This document shows positions 22,901-34,689 of a stretch of 64,000 nucleotides of DNA, piece by piece. The DNA is taken from positions 40,024,629 to 40,088,628 of the forward strand of contig JAPTHN010000011.1 of assembly GCA_026936325.1 (NCBI GenBank), given 5' to 3'. A program made the translations under genes and the position numbers. Source of the DNA: Platynereis dumerilii. Taxonomy: Eukaryota > Annelida > Polychaeta > Phyllodocida > Nereididae. Each line of letters begins with the position of its first letter. Position 1 is the stretch's first letter. Below the pieces are notes generated by a model, which was not told the origin of the DNA, did not search any database, and saw only the letters and a program-made list of their open reading frames with translations.

Positions 22901-24980
22901 TCATAACCTTTTCGCTTGAGGAAGTCACACCGTCCGCACTCCGCAGAAGCAAATCAGTCTGCGCTGCCCGGCAGACCACCTCAGCCTGACCACCAACCTA
23001 CTATACCCAAACCTGCTTCCGAAACCTGCCCATCTGAGCATTGCTAAGCCAATCATGCGGACGTGAGCATGTGGTTCTTGCGAGAAATGTGCCATTCCTA
23101 TCTGAGGACGCAGGTAGCAATTTGTCAAGTGCTTAGGCCTGAAAGAGGGATCAAGTGGAAGGGTCAGTTTCTGCCAGGCCAAGCTTCCATCACTTGTCCA
23201 CTGCAGGACTCCCTGAGCAGCAGCTTCAGTCTATGCATGTGGCAGCATGTTTGCTTACTAATGCTCAGATGAATGTGCATGGGTTGTATAACCTGCAAGT
23301 CACACACAGGAAAATTATGGAAGGACTTGGCCATCAACATCAAGCGGCTTCCACCAGTCTTGATCTATGTTAGAGTTGATTGAAGAGGGAGTTCTTCTTA
23401 TGTTCCAATCACCTAAAATACACCTTTTTATACTTACCATGTATATCAATATATTAACTTAAATATTTCACACAACATTCCCTATCCTTATTTTTTTCAT
23501 GCCACATCGGTAAGAAGCACATATATCTTAAGCGATCCAAGCTTGCCACACCAAAAATGGGTAGATCTCTTCATCTATACTCGATGGAGCAGAACATCTA
23601 TAACCGTTAAAGAAAGGAAACATGCTCGTTAAATTGAGAAATGCACAAGAAGGAATGTTAACCTGTTAAATTGAGATAAAACACATACAAAGTTCTTTCG
23701 GTTGCAATATACTAAAAGCTATCTTTATTCACTTTAACCAATGGTGCATCTTTCCTCATATATGCAAATCCCACCTGATAAGACAAGGGATGCAATCACC
23801 AAATTAGATTGATGAGATGAGAAGGACTTTGAGGGCACACTATGAATACACAATCACCCATTAGTGGCCTTATACATGCACTTGTATAGAACCAGGGTCT
23901 TACCTGGATCAGAAAAGCCTTTATCTTCAGAAGAGGTGTTTTGTGTTACACTCCTACATTGTAGAAGACAATGGAAAAACCCTTTCAGATGTTTTGTCTG
24001 CACATGTGATTTCAGCATGTGTACTCCCAGGGTTGGCACAGGAGTAACCGCAGCATTAAGCATTAAAAAAACATTTTCTGGTGTTTTGCATGGGAATTCT
24101 AAATGTGTATCTTTCCTAATCAGATATTTTCTTGTATGTCTTTGTCTTGAATGTCTTTGGAAGGCAAAATGAAAGCAGTGCTCAGCCTATGAAATACAAG
24201 AAAAAAGTTACTCTTGAAATTCTTTGGATAGGGTTTTGTCTCTCTTAAATGGTCTATTGCCCCTTTAAAGTATCGGCTTTTCTTTCAAGACGAACAGTAC
24301 TACAAAGCGCTTCCTCTTTTGTTCTCTGTATTATTCATGTGTCCTTCTGTCTGTGTTTCTGTCCCCAGTCATTCAAGGCCCCAGGCTACATTTTTACTGT
24401 ATGCCTCTGCTTATAATTGCAGCAATTACACTTAGGTGGGCTATTTTCCTTTTTTCCTTGAGACAATTACACATCGATTTTCTTCTTCCAGAGGAAGCTG
24501 AAGCTACGTATAATGTACTAAGTACCCTGCATCTAACGCAGTTAGTAACAGCAAGTATCTCTCCAAATATGTTTGTATTACATATGTAGTCCATGTAAAT
24601 CTAGAGCAATGGTGAGTGTCCACCATACACAGGTGACATTTCCATAATGTGAATAGATTGGTATGGTCATTTGTGTTCTCCAGTGACAACAATACCATAT
24701 TAATGTATGGAGTATGACAATGAGCATCACTTTCCCCTATAGTCTCAGTACTGAGTCCAGGGATGATGATGATACATTTATGTGATGTACTTCCTGTGGT
24801 CTTTCATTAAGCAGACCAGGTAGAAAGCTGAAATACAAGGTATATGCAGCTCCGCAGTTATCGGGAAGTACATTATATATTCGTGAGGTTGTGAATTTAT
24901 TGGCTATTGATGTCAAAGCTGCAAAGCTGCCACACCTGTGGATCAGTACAATGTGACACTGATGCGGTTAGAAGTCTACA
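22901..24980. other. Single-copy non-coding stretch
   Basis: The first 250 bases are GC-richer; the rest is AT-rich. The longest open frame is about 100 codons with no recognisable domain. No tRNA or transposon end was seen. Confidence 0.35.
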
Positions 24981-24984
24981 TCTT

Positions 24985-25330
24985 TTCTGTGGTTGCTGCT
25001 GCAGAGCTGCATGGTGCTGATGCTCATTCTGTTACTGATACTGTTGATGCTGTTTTCCCCTTTGACGCGGTTATGCATTGGCACTATTCATATATCATGA
25101 TACTGACCAATGCATTCAGTTACTGATATATGATTTTTGATGTTAGTGACTTGCATTCACTTGATAATGGTACAGATAGTGTTGATAATATTGTTGGTGT
25201 TGGTGTTGACACGAAAGAGCTTGGTATGACAACTGATATCTTAGTTGGCCTGTACATATTCTCTGTCTTTACGTACAATGTAAATGCTGTTGATACCGGT
25301 TGTGACAATTTACAGCAGAAGTCATAAGCA
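24985..25330. repeat. Degenerate GTTGAT/GCTGAT-rich low-complexity tract
   Basis: GCTGATGCT, ACTGTTGATGCTG, GTTGATAATATTG and GTTGGTGTTGACA follow one another, an imperfect trinucleotide or hexanucleotide repeat. Both strands stay open for 60 codons or so because of this composition, not because of coding. Confidence 0.5.
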
Positions 25331-25619
25331 TAGATTCAGTAGGGGCTGTGTACATTATGCATTAAGCTTATATCCAGTGGTGTGAAAGCATGATGTAGAC
25401 AGCTAAAGCTGAGTCTCTGCTTCTAACTTCTGCTGTAATCCAAGCTAATAGTACTAAATGTATAGCCTACTGTTGTTTATGATTCTGATACTGATACACC
25501 CACAATAACCTGATACATCTTTTTCTAACACACAGCTCAATACATTTAAATATGTTGTTGATACCGCAAGGATTAAGCCAGCGCTGATCAACTGATCTAA
25601 CTTTAGCTGTAATACATAT

Positions 25620-26990
25620 AGAAGCTCTACATCTGGCAGTGGATCTACGCTATATATACCAAGGTGCGTTCCCCAACAGCCAATGACGGTGTGTGCCTCT
25701 CTTCAGAGGGAATCATTTGTCAGAAGCTTCCCACTTAGCGCATGTTTAATGGGCACCTGAGGGGAAAATTAGTTCCATCTACAAGTGTGTACATGTCATT
25801 GAGTCCAGAAGCAGTAGAAATCCTATGTGTTTCGTCGTAGTGGCCGAACCTATTTGGCTGAAGGAAGTAATCTACCTATACCTAACATTTCAACCAAACA
25901 TAATTGATTTTACGTGTTGTATCATGTACTCCTGCGTGCGACTCCTGCGATGGAGTACTGCCTTTTGGTAATCACCGGATAACATGACAGAAATATTTTG
26001 GGTTTGTTCTTATTTGGTCTACACGTCTTTTATGCACTGGAACATGTTCTGATCTCTAGAATGTAAAATACAAAGGATAGCACGGTTGATCTTCAGGGTC
26101 ATAGACCTTTATAATGTTGCCATGCAGGAACAATTAAGGTTGGTTGTCAGGTGCGATTATGGTGGCTATAGATAACAATGTGATTTATGGATAGGTTAAT
26201 ATCTACAGAGTGTATGACAACGTAATCCCAGTTGAAATCAGCCTAACATTACACAGCTCAAGATTACAGAACTGGAGCAGAATCCTCATGGAGTATTGCA
26301 GCTCCATAAAAGCTACACATTTTGAAACTATTAGATTCTTTCATACACTATTCAGTGCATTGAAATTTCCTTCCTATAAAAAGTAAATATGTCCTTATTA
26401 ACAATCCACGTATAAAAATCATTTTCTTTCCTATTTCATACACATTTATGGCAACTCTTTTCACAACCTTTTTGCGTATCATCAGTTTCAGTGACTGTGA
26501 TATATTGGAAACTGTGTTTAAATGGGCTTTTTTTTTCTTTATATCCAAGAAGGGTAACTAGGAGTATTTACAAATTGAGTTTTTTTTTTTTTGAAAGTGG
26601 TAGGCCTACAAAACATAGAGATCAACATGTAAGCCTACAGTACCTCAAATTTACTTAAAACCACAAGCACGATTATCCTGCTTCACCAATTTGTCAGGCT
26701 TGTGAAGTCATCACATGTACACTCAAGATGATTGGCCTCTGTCCCTTTCTCCTTAATTGACCTCAAACTGACCGCAGTGCCATGTCATTACTGAAGCTCT
26801 TCAGTCTTAAGGACACCAGTAACAAGCTAACGATATCATGACAGAGGCCTGTCATGGCTTGTGTCTGAAGGCTATATTACTGTCAGGTATTAGAATGTTA
26901 ACAAAACTCGATGCAATATTATCTTAAAATCTACAATTTCAGTACAGTTTTTTGGCCTTATTTAAAAATAAAGTTCCAGCAGTAAATAAC
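25620..26990 (+). repeat. Array B unit 1
   Basis: First of three tandem non-coding units. Landmarks in order: GTGTGTGCCTCTCTTC near 25,690; GGGCACCTGAGGGGAAAATT at 25,751; a GATAATCACC/AGATAACATGACA-type word near 25,970; GGTTGTCAGGTGCGATTA near 26,142; and CCTCAAACTGAC at 26,761. The unit is about 1.3-1.37 kb and is the longest of the three. A poly-T run lies at 26,579-26,592. Confidence 0.85.
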
Positions 26991-28155
26991 ACTCCATAGC
27001 TGACTGTAGATCAGTAGTAATTATATGATGAAGTTGTCTACAACAGCTAATGACAGTGCATGTCTCTCTTCTGAGGTAATCATTTGTTGGAAGCTTCCCA
27101 CTTCTTATGTTTAATGGGCACCTGAGGGGAAAATTAGTTCCATGAAATCCAGAAATAGCAGAAATTTGTTGTGTTTCCCTCTATGTACTAGTACATATAT
27201 GTTCACATGACATTTCACCTCAACATACTGAGTTTACTGGTTGTTTCCTGTACCCTTGCAATGGAGTAGGCCTACTTCTTGTAGATAATCACTAGATAAC
27301 ATGACAACATTATCTGGGTTGGCTTTGATTTGGTTTACATGCATTTTCTGGACTGAAACACATACAGCCTGTGGGTTGAAGGTATGAAATATACCAAAGA
27401 TAGAAAGGTGCATGCAGGTCATAGACTTGTATAATTTTTCCACTTTGGGAATACTAAGGAATAAGAAATGAATTAAGGAAGGTTGTCAACTGTGATTAAG
27501 ATGGCTATATATAACAATGTGATATATTTATATATCATATGGCTAGCGGAAATACTGGCTTCTCATTGGCCTACAGCCGTGCAATATGGATAGATTATTA
27601 TATATGACAGAGTAATGGAACTCCATACCCTTACATTAGACAGCTGAAGATGCCAGAGCCAGAAGGAAATCCTGATGGAGCTCTCTAAAAGCAAGACAAT
27701 TTCAACTATTAGGTGCTTTCAGACACAATTCTGTGCACTGAGTTTCATCTAAATGCACATTATGAAATTATTTTCAAAAGCATTGTTATACCTTGGTCCA
27801 TTCCAAACATGCAGTGGCACTGCTCGCCAATCACTGTGTCCCAAACCAAAATCTTCAACTGTGGGGTGGTCCTTCAAACTATTTTTTCAGAATCTTTTTT
27901 TCATTTTCAGGGTGATAATAGGAGAGCTTTAATGTGCTTCGAGATCAACATTTCAAATATCCTTAAAACCACACAAGCACAATTACCCTGTTTCACCAAT
28001 TAGAGTCATCACAATGTCATGACCACTCCAGATAACTTGCCTGTGTCTATTTCTCCTTAATTGACCTCAAACTGACTGCAGTGCTATGTAATTACTCAAA
28101 GGTTCTCCGCCTTAAGGGGCACCAGTAACTGTAACCAGTAAAGATATTATAAAAA
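26991..28155 (+). repeat. Array B unit 2
   Basis: The same landmarks recur: CAGTGCATGTCTCTCTTC near 27,053, the GGGCACCTGAGGGGAAAATT core at 27,116, TAGATAATCAC with AGATAACATGACAACAT near 27,280, GGTTGTCAACTGTGATTA near 27,481 and CCTCAAACTGAC at 28,059. It is closer to unit 3 than to unit 1. About 70 bp near 27,523-27,592 are absent from both other units. Confidence 0.85.
27523..27592. mobile_element. Short insertion in array B unit 2
   Basis: Between AACAATGTGAT and ATAGATTAT, units 1 and 3 are nearly continuous (TTATGG), whereas unit 2 has about 70 extra bases including GCTAGCGGAAATACTGG and GCCTACAGCCGTGC. It may be the remains of a small transposon. I see no clear inverted ends, so the class is unknown. 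Confidence 0.45.
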
Positions 28156-29345
28156 ATAGAGTTCCAGAAATAAATAAAAGCGATATAGCTGACAGCGGAT
28201 CAGTAATATATATGATGAAGTTTTTTACTACAGCTAATGATAGTGTGTGTCTCTCTTTTGAGGTATTCATCTGTCAGAAGCTTAACACTTAACACATGTT
28301 TAACGGGCACCAGAGGGGAAAATTAGTTCCATAAAATCCAGAAACAGTAGAAATTTGTTGTGTTTCTCCACATGTACAAGTATATAGGCCTACCTGACAT
28401 TTCACCTCCTCCTAATTGAGTTTACGTGTTGTTTCCTGCACTCCTGAAATGGAGTAGGCCTACTTCTTGTAGATAATCACCAGATAACATGACAACATCA
28501 TTTGGGTTGGCTGTGATTTGGTTTACATGCATTTTCTGCACTGAAACACATACAGCCTGTATGTTGAAGGTATGGAATAATATTACACCAAAGATGAAGG
28601 GTGCAGGTCATAGACCTGTATAATTTTTCCACTTTGGGAATACTAAGGAATAAGAAATGAATTTAGGAAGGTTGTCAACTGTGATTAAGATGGCTATATA
28701 TAACAATGTGATTTATGGATAGATTATCATATATGACAAAGTAATGGAGCCCTTACATTAGACAGCTCAAGATGCCAGAGCTAGAAGGAAATCTTAATGG
28801 AGCTCTCTAAAAGCTAGACATTTTCAACTATTAGATGCTTTCAGACACAATTCTGTGCACTGAATTTTCATCTAGCTGCACATTACGATATTATGTTTAA
28901 AAGCGTCATCATATTTTGGTCCATTCCAAATATGCAGCATCACTTCACTTGCCCAGCACTGTGTCTCAATCTCTACCTTCAACTGTGAGAGTGATCCTTT
29001 GAATCTATTTTACATCTTTTCAGAACCACAATAGAAAAACAGTTATGCTTCGAGATCAACATGTATTTCAAACATACTTGAAACCACAAGCACGATTATC
29101 TTGCTTCACAAATTTGCCAACCTTAAAGAGTCATCACATGCCAACTCCAGATGATTGGCCGGTGTCCCTTTTTCCTTAATTGACCTCAAACTGACTGCAG
29201 TGCCATGCGTGTCATTACTGAAGGTCTTCCTTCTTTATTGAGGAAGCTCAGAAGTATGCCATATATTTCTTTCATAGGCCTGTAGTGTACTGCCAGGTGT
29301 TGGGATACTTACAAAACTCCATGTAATATACTCTTTGAACCATGC
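28156..29345 (+). repeat. Array B unit 3
   Basis: Landmarks again in order: GTGTGTGTCTCTCTTT near 28,247, a GGGCACCAGAGGGGAAAATT version of the core at 28,305, AGATAATCACCAGATAACAT near 28,471, GGTTGTCAACTGTGATTA near 28,669, and CCTCAAACTGACTGCAGTG at 29,183. Array-like sequence ends near 29,345, where unit 1-like TTACAAAACTC is last seen. Confidence 0.85.
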
Positions 29346-29685
29346 AATATTGTAAGTCATGGCCGATGGCAATACTTTCTTGAAAGCTGAAGTATCTTCT
29401 AAAATAAAGTGGTTGTAAAAACTGTTGACAAGATATCAGGAAACCAGGATGAAATGAGGTGCAGAAAGGTGAACATATGGTTATACTGATATATATCTCT
29501 ATTACTGCACATGCCCTGGCAATTAAGGGACCTATTCTTTGTGGTTTACTAGATGCTTAACATACCGCAGATGACTTGAGTGGAGCATACACTTGTGTGG
29601 AAGGCTGAAGCATTAATCTCCACTGGTGATCAGGCGACATGGTCTATTGTGGACTTAATTTGCTGCGGTGGGCAACTGGTAAACA

Positions 29686-29748
29686 AACACGTGACCTAGG
29701 CAGATCATGACGCATGCGCACTGCTAAACCCTATTAGGTCACATGACA
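29686..29748. promoter_or_regulatory. E-box and NRF1-like site cluster
   Basis: Within 60 bases there are CACGTGACC (29,688-29,696), TGACGCATGCGCAC (29,708-29,721), one change away from an NRF1 palindrome on the minus strand, and GTCACATGAC (29,736-29,746). Such a set is typical of a proximal promoter or of a bHLH-Zip (USF/MITF type) target. A purine-rich stretch follows (29,850-30,240). No transcription start or coding frame supports a promoter directly. Confidence 0.35.
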
Positions 29749-29849
29749 TGAGTAGGGAACTATACTGTAAGATAAGCCTTGGAACACGCAAGCCTCTAAA
29801 AGAGCACCGCAACTCGTAATTCAGTGATGTAAAGCCTAAAGGAACACAA

Positions 29850-30260
29850 ATGTACAGACCATTGAGAGCAAGGCATTAAAGGAGCAGAAATACTTTGGTA
29901 AAAAAGACACAAAAGATGATTGTGCATAGACCACAAACGGAGAAAAGGAAAATGTAATAGATTTAGAAATGGAAAGCCTACAACTACCTATATCTCGTGT
30001 TTTATGTATGTACATCGCCAAAGAGTACTTTGCGTTGTGAAACGAAAAGGACACAAAGGACTCAAAGCGAAACATGAACTATATGGACATATCTAAGCAT
30101 CCGTTCAGACAGATGGTATCATATAACCGAGACAGAGAAATATGTCGATAATGAAGTTTGAAATCTGCAAATCAAAGAACTGTATGAGGTATTAGATGAA
30201 GACAGAAAATGTCAGACAGCTAATGGAGAAACTGTGTAAGATTGACGTCACTGGACGCAC
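29850..30260. repeat. Purine-rich (A/G) tract
   Basis: The plus strand is strongly A/G-rich, with words such as AAAAAAGACACAAAAGATG and GGAGAAAAGGAAAATG and few T runs. It is not a clean microsatellite. The minus strand stays open for 79 codons as a result; no domain is visible. Confidence 0.4.
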
Positions 30261-30312
30261 TGATTAATATGAAGTAGAGATAGGCCTACATGTAGCGCAT
30301 ATTCAAAGAAGG

Positions 30313-30600
30313 TTCCTGCCTGCCCTGCTGAAGGTCTTTGCCTGCATGGATTCAAACCCTGGTTGGGGAACCAAACATTTTCAGCAGACCTTCATGAGGA
30401 AACTCCCAGCTGGATGTCGTTCATATGAGACATTAAATTAGCGGCCCTTGTATCAGTGTCTGCGCAGGGCAAGTAAAGATCCCTCACATGGATAAATGTG
30501 TAACATGTTGAGGATTCCCGCTCTCTCTCCAATCTCAATCAGTCATCAATCAACCCTCGTGAGTGCCCAGAACTGGGCTTAGAGGGCTGCAATTACCATA
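30313..30600 (+). repeat. Dispersed SINE-like repeat (SINE-C), copy 2
   Basis: It matches the minus-strand copy at 16,128-16,350 in order (GAAGGTCTTTGCCTGCAT, CAGCTGGATGTC, GCGGCCCTTGTATCAGTG, GATAAATGTGTA). The head has a B-box-like GGATTCAAACCC. The two copies are in opposite orientation 14 kb apart and differ at many sites, so they are old independent insertions. A body part, ATGAGACATTAAA, follows the GGATGTCGTTC word. Confidence 0.7.
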
Positions 30601-32720
30601 TCTAATACAGACAGGGCTGAGGGTTGAATAGCAAGACTAACAGCCAGAAGGAATGAGCCAGAAATATGTAGAGAGCTTCAGAGTCAGACAACAAGATCCC
30701 GGAGACAACAAAGAAAATATATAGAGACAAAAAGGCAACATCTACGTTGTGCATGTACATGGGGACAGTAATCTATCAGTTAACAGGATAGACCAGAGAG
30801 GAATTGTATCAGGAGATCAGCTGTAATGGGGTGACAAACAGTTAGAATAATGCATGAGTGCTTTTAGACAGATTTAGACCCTGATGGAGTCAGATAGTCA
30901 GCTGGGGGCAGTGAGTTAGTAAGAAGCCCAGGACAAAAAGGACCCAGAATCAATTGTTTGATGCCAAGCAGGCAGACAATAGCTATAAAAAGACTGGGCT
31001 CTGACAGACCAATACCCTTAGTACAGAAAACAGCCAACAAAAGTGTATGAGGCTGAATTGAATATGCAGGGAAATGTATGGGTTAAGATAAAGGCAGACA
31101 AATGGAGACATCAGAGTAGATGGTGGGAAAGAAGGCAGCAACACATAAAGTAGTAGGTATGGGGGTGTACATACATCATCATGGCAATATCCAGTATCAA
31201 GACCATGCTACATAAAATCAATCTTAGGTTTTTTAGACATTACTATATAGTGACTGATCTCAGCCATTTGTGGCTATAATATAATATCAGGACTTTCATG
31301 TTGTATGCCTTTGTTTTTAGTTTTTGCTGAAAACGGCTCGTGCTTGAACAATGAAAAAGCTTTCTAAGGCTGTTGTAAGAAATATTATTCACATTTATCA
31401 TCTGATATTTTAATATTTATGTTGGTTGAGAAAGAGTTATGCTTGAACAGGTCTACCAACGAAGTTAATTGCTGGAGTATGTTGAGATTGAAATGTTCTT
31501 CATAAAGGACTGTTACAAACTAACATTCAATATTTGGATGGCATGGCCTTTTAGCTAAAATTCAGTGTCAATGAAATTGATCAAATATTGACTCGTCTTG
31601 CCTGAAGTAACTATTGGCAGATATTTATCAATCCAAATTTAGGAAGTTGAGCTCACATCAAAATGGATGAATCTGTTTAATTTATTGATGTGTGCATAAA
31701 ACACTGCCGGGAAGGACACAATAAAAAGAACATCATATATATGCCACCATGCAAATGGTGCCACTGTAGAGGACAAATAATTGCTCTTATAAATCACAGG
31801 GACAATAACTCTGGCCTGTATTGTCTTGACTGTGCTGAGAGTAGGATATCTGGAGCCTGTCATATTTCCCTGTTGTCAGGCTGCTGCTGTAAAATATTCA
31901 CAAAGGCAAACCTGTAATTGCCAGAAAATCGTTACGTAACACGAGCACAGCCCAAGAAAACAATGCCTGGTTTCGACTGTCATCTAATATCCATCTAATA
32001 TTCATGAGTGGTGTGCAAAGCACTACAATGCCATGGTCACATTTCATCAGCATCACCTTCTCCTGACCATGTCCTTCTACCTCTGCATGCATTATTACTG
32101 GGGGTGATGGCCAAACAGGATAAGAGGATCACACCCATTCATAAGTCTGACAGCTCAAGATATTCCTAGCATAAGGTCTGCCTCTTTTTAGCCTAATGCA
32201 TATACACTGAATGTGTTGACCATTTTACTTATAAATAATATACTTCCAACTGAGTTATTTGCCATAATGGTAAATGTTTTGGATCATTTGGTTTAATAAT
32301 ATATGACCAAATTGATATAATTGTTATCATTTAACTTGGTCATTAACATCCATTTTCTAATAAGCAAAATTACTTCACAACATTGATTTTACTTACATGC
32401 ACCACATGTGAGCAATTATGTAAGTCCATAATATATTATATTCCGTGGTTCTTTGTTCCTCAAGGAAAAGGGGGGAAAACAGTATTTCGCAAATATGTAA
32501 ATAGGATGAGGCGAAGGGAGACCGCACTCCCGAATTTAGAACATGTCATGGATGTCGAAGTTGGCGTTTGCCGTGGATTTGAAAGAAATTATCCACTTGT
32601 GGCCTTGCCATTTTATATGGGTGTATTTATTGCCCGTCACCTATACACAGTCTTTTGATCATGTTTACAGTTTTAGCTCAATTTGACACACAATATGTAA
32701 TTATCATTGAAGAGGATATT
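30601..32720. other. Non-coding stretch, AGAC/purine-biased in its first half
   Basis: From 30,600 to 31,150 the plus strand is rich in A and G with many AGACA words, a low-complexity bias without a regular period. From 31,150 on it is AT-rich. A plus frame of 91 codons at 32,383-32,658 has no domain. No RNA gene was seen. Confidence 0.35.
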
Positions 32721-33010
32721 ACAGACAGACAGACAGACAGACAGACAAATTCTTTATTGACCTGTGTAAAAAATATACACCCAGCCCTATATGGGCTTAC
32801 AAGTCATCAAAATAATTCAAAAGTAACTTTAACAACAAATTTTCTGGAAACTACAATATTAAAACATTTACAATCACATATTTACAATATTAAAACATTT
32901 ACAATCACATATTTACATTATTTAAACAACAAACTTCTTCTTCTATGGAAAGCTTTAAACAAATATTCTGCAGTAAATTTACATACATGTATTCATCAAA
33001 CTGGGGAATT
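32721..33010 (-). mobile_element. 5'-truncated non-LTR retrotransposon 3' end with (CTGT)n tail
   Basis: On the minus strand the sequence ends with GTCAATAAAGAATTT followed by (GTCT)n tetramers (32,721-32,747 on the plus strand as ACAG repeats). CR1-like and related LINEs end in just such short tandem tetramers instead of poly-A, with an AATAAA-like word close by. Just upstream is a GCCCATATAGGGCTGGG stretch. No reverse transcriptase frame remains in this piece. A direct duplication of about 30 bp lies inside (32,860-32,917). Confidence 0.6.
32860..32917. repeat. Direct duplication of about 30 bp
   Basis: TTAAAACATTTACAATCACA followed by TATTTACA appears twice in a row with hardly any change. 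It lies within the LINE 3' remnant and is a local replication slip. Confidence 0.8.
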
Positions 33011-33493
33011 CAACTTGTAATTAAATATGTATTCTCTACATGATTTATAATGTGATCATATATGTCTACATGACAGCTAACAGCATACAAATGTACAAGA
33101 ACAATGAAAACCATACTTGTTGCTATCTAAGTCAACACCATCAGCCAACGGGGTGTGAATATGTTGATAGAAACAACTGACAGGCAGCAAACTGCAATCA
33201 TGTGAGTGTGATAAACGAGAGAACAAGGTGTTTTGTTACCTACATGGTTACTTAATTCCCAGGGCATAGCCCAATCACTGCATCTGTATGCCAGCTTCAA
33301 TAGTGAACACAAAGGAGGGTCCCTAATGTGAATTTTGATGAGGCAAAAATTCAATCAAGCCAACTTTAGCTTTGCATGCTCGATGGCTCTGAATTCTAAT
33401 ACACTGAAATCTCGGTCTATTGCAAGTCTATGAGCAACTCATGCTGTGAACAACTCCATCAGATACTCTATAAGTTACTTATAAAAGCAGGCC

Positions 33494-33622
33494 CAGTGGC
33501 GGATTGAGAAAGGGCTGTGTAGGGGGAAGCAGGCATTTTTTGGTATTCGCGGGCTCGCGTATAGTCAAATTATTTTCTTTAAAATGCTACTTTTCATCGC
33601 GCCCTCCCTCGATCCACCATTG
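33494..33622. mobile_element. hAT-like MITE, 129 bp
   Basis: The left end is CAGTGGCGGATTGAGAAAGG and the right end, read inward on the minus strand, is CAATGGTGGATCGAGGGAGG. CAGTGGCGGATC with a run of G is the usual terminus of many non-autonomous hAT elements in animals. AGGCC stands on both sides (33,489-33,493 and 33,623-33,627), perhaps a worn part of the usual 8 bp duplication. No coding capacity. Confidence 0.7.
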
Positions 33623-33699
33623 AGGCCTATGAAGAATGCCTTGTTTGAAGACACTGCAGAGTTCTGCAACGGTTAAATATTCAACAAATAACTAAAGAG

Positions 33700-34680
33700 G
33701 CTTGGCTCCCTTGGAATTCATGGGCCTTTAACATGAGAGGCAATCATCATTGTAATGATCATTTTCCAAAGGGACTGGAGGCATCTGTCAATATTTTTCA
33801 CTCTTCAAGAAGAATTTAATCTAATCACGTCAAATTTCAATCGCTGCCTTCAGTTAGAAGACTTGTAACCCCAGTCACGATTTCTCCATACTCCAAGTCT
33901 TCATTAATCCGGATGAGTTAAACTTCAGCATGGGATGTTAACTTGCAAACTGCTTTGCCAAAAAATGAATGGCAGATTGTTATGAAAAAGGAAAATCATT
34001 TCTAAAATCATTTTGGCATTTTGGCAGAGAGGGAAACATTAAAATGAAGAAAATGCTGCCAAATATAGACAGAGTGGTTTTAAAAAGTTAGAACAAACAG
34101 TTTTCGAATGGATAACAAAATACGAGTTGTCATGCAAACTGGATGTGTTTTTTCAGTTGTTCTGATTCTATAACGACATGCATGCAATATTCAAAAGTTG
34201 AGTTATGAGATGTCATAAAAAAACACATTAGTTATGAATTAGTTGCGGAAATGAAAAGAGCTAGCGATTAAAATCACATTTCGTTTGACAAACGGTAGTC
34301 ATTTAGTTTTGAAATAGTCAGTGAATCGCCGCGGTCACATAAATATAGGCTCAATTGCAGTTTAAGTGGCTAATTCAAGCAGCAAGCCAAAAAAGTGAAA
34401 AATTTACCATCATGTATCCTTAAATTAGAGGATGCGAAGAAGACATTCATTGATTTTTTTCCACAACGATGGTCAATTAAATCATAGTAATGTGATAACT
34501 TAATTTCGGACAATCAATTGACATAAGCGGCCAACTTAAGTAGTTACAAATGACTAATTCTGTTTTATATAATGCAATGATATGTACAATAGCGCGACTG
34601 AAAAGAAATTTTTCACATTAATGTGAAAACAAGTTGTTTTGTGACAATGTAACATTTCTTACTTATGCTCTGATATTCTG
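33700..34680. other. Single-copy stretch with homeodomain-type words
   Basis: No gene. Words such as TTGTAATGATCATT (33,752-33,765), TTTAATCTAATCACGTC (33,815-33,831) and CTTCATTAATCCGGATG (33,899-33,915) are the kind seen in conserved regulatory elements, but such words are common in AT-rich DNA. Confidence 0.25.
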
Positions 34681-34689
34681 GCTCCAAAT

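Noticed and set aside
25752-28330. CRISPR-like array from the regularly spaced cores of array B
   Set aside because: The spacing is over 1 kb, the whole unit is repeated rather than a short repeat with unique spacers, and the DNA is eukaryotic.
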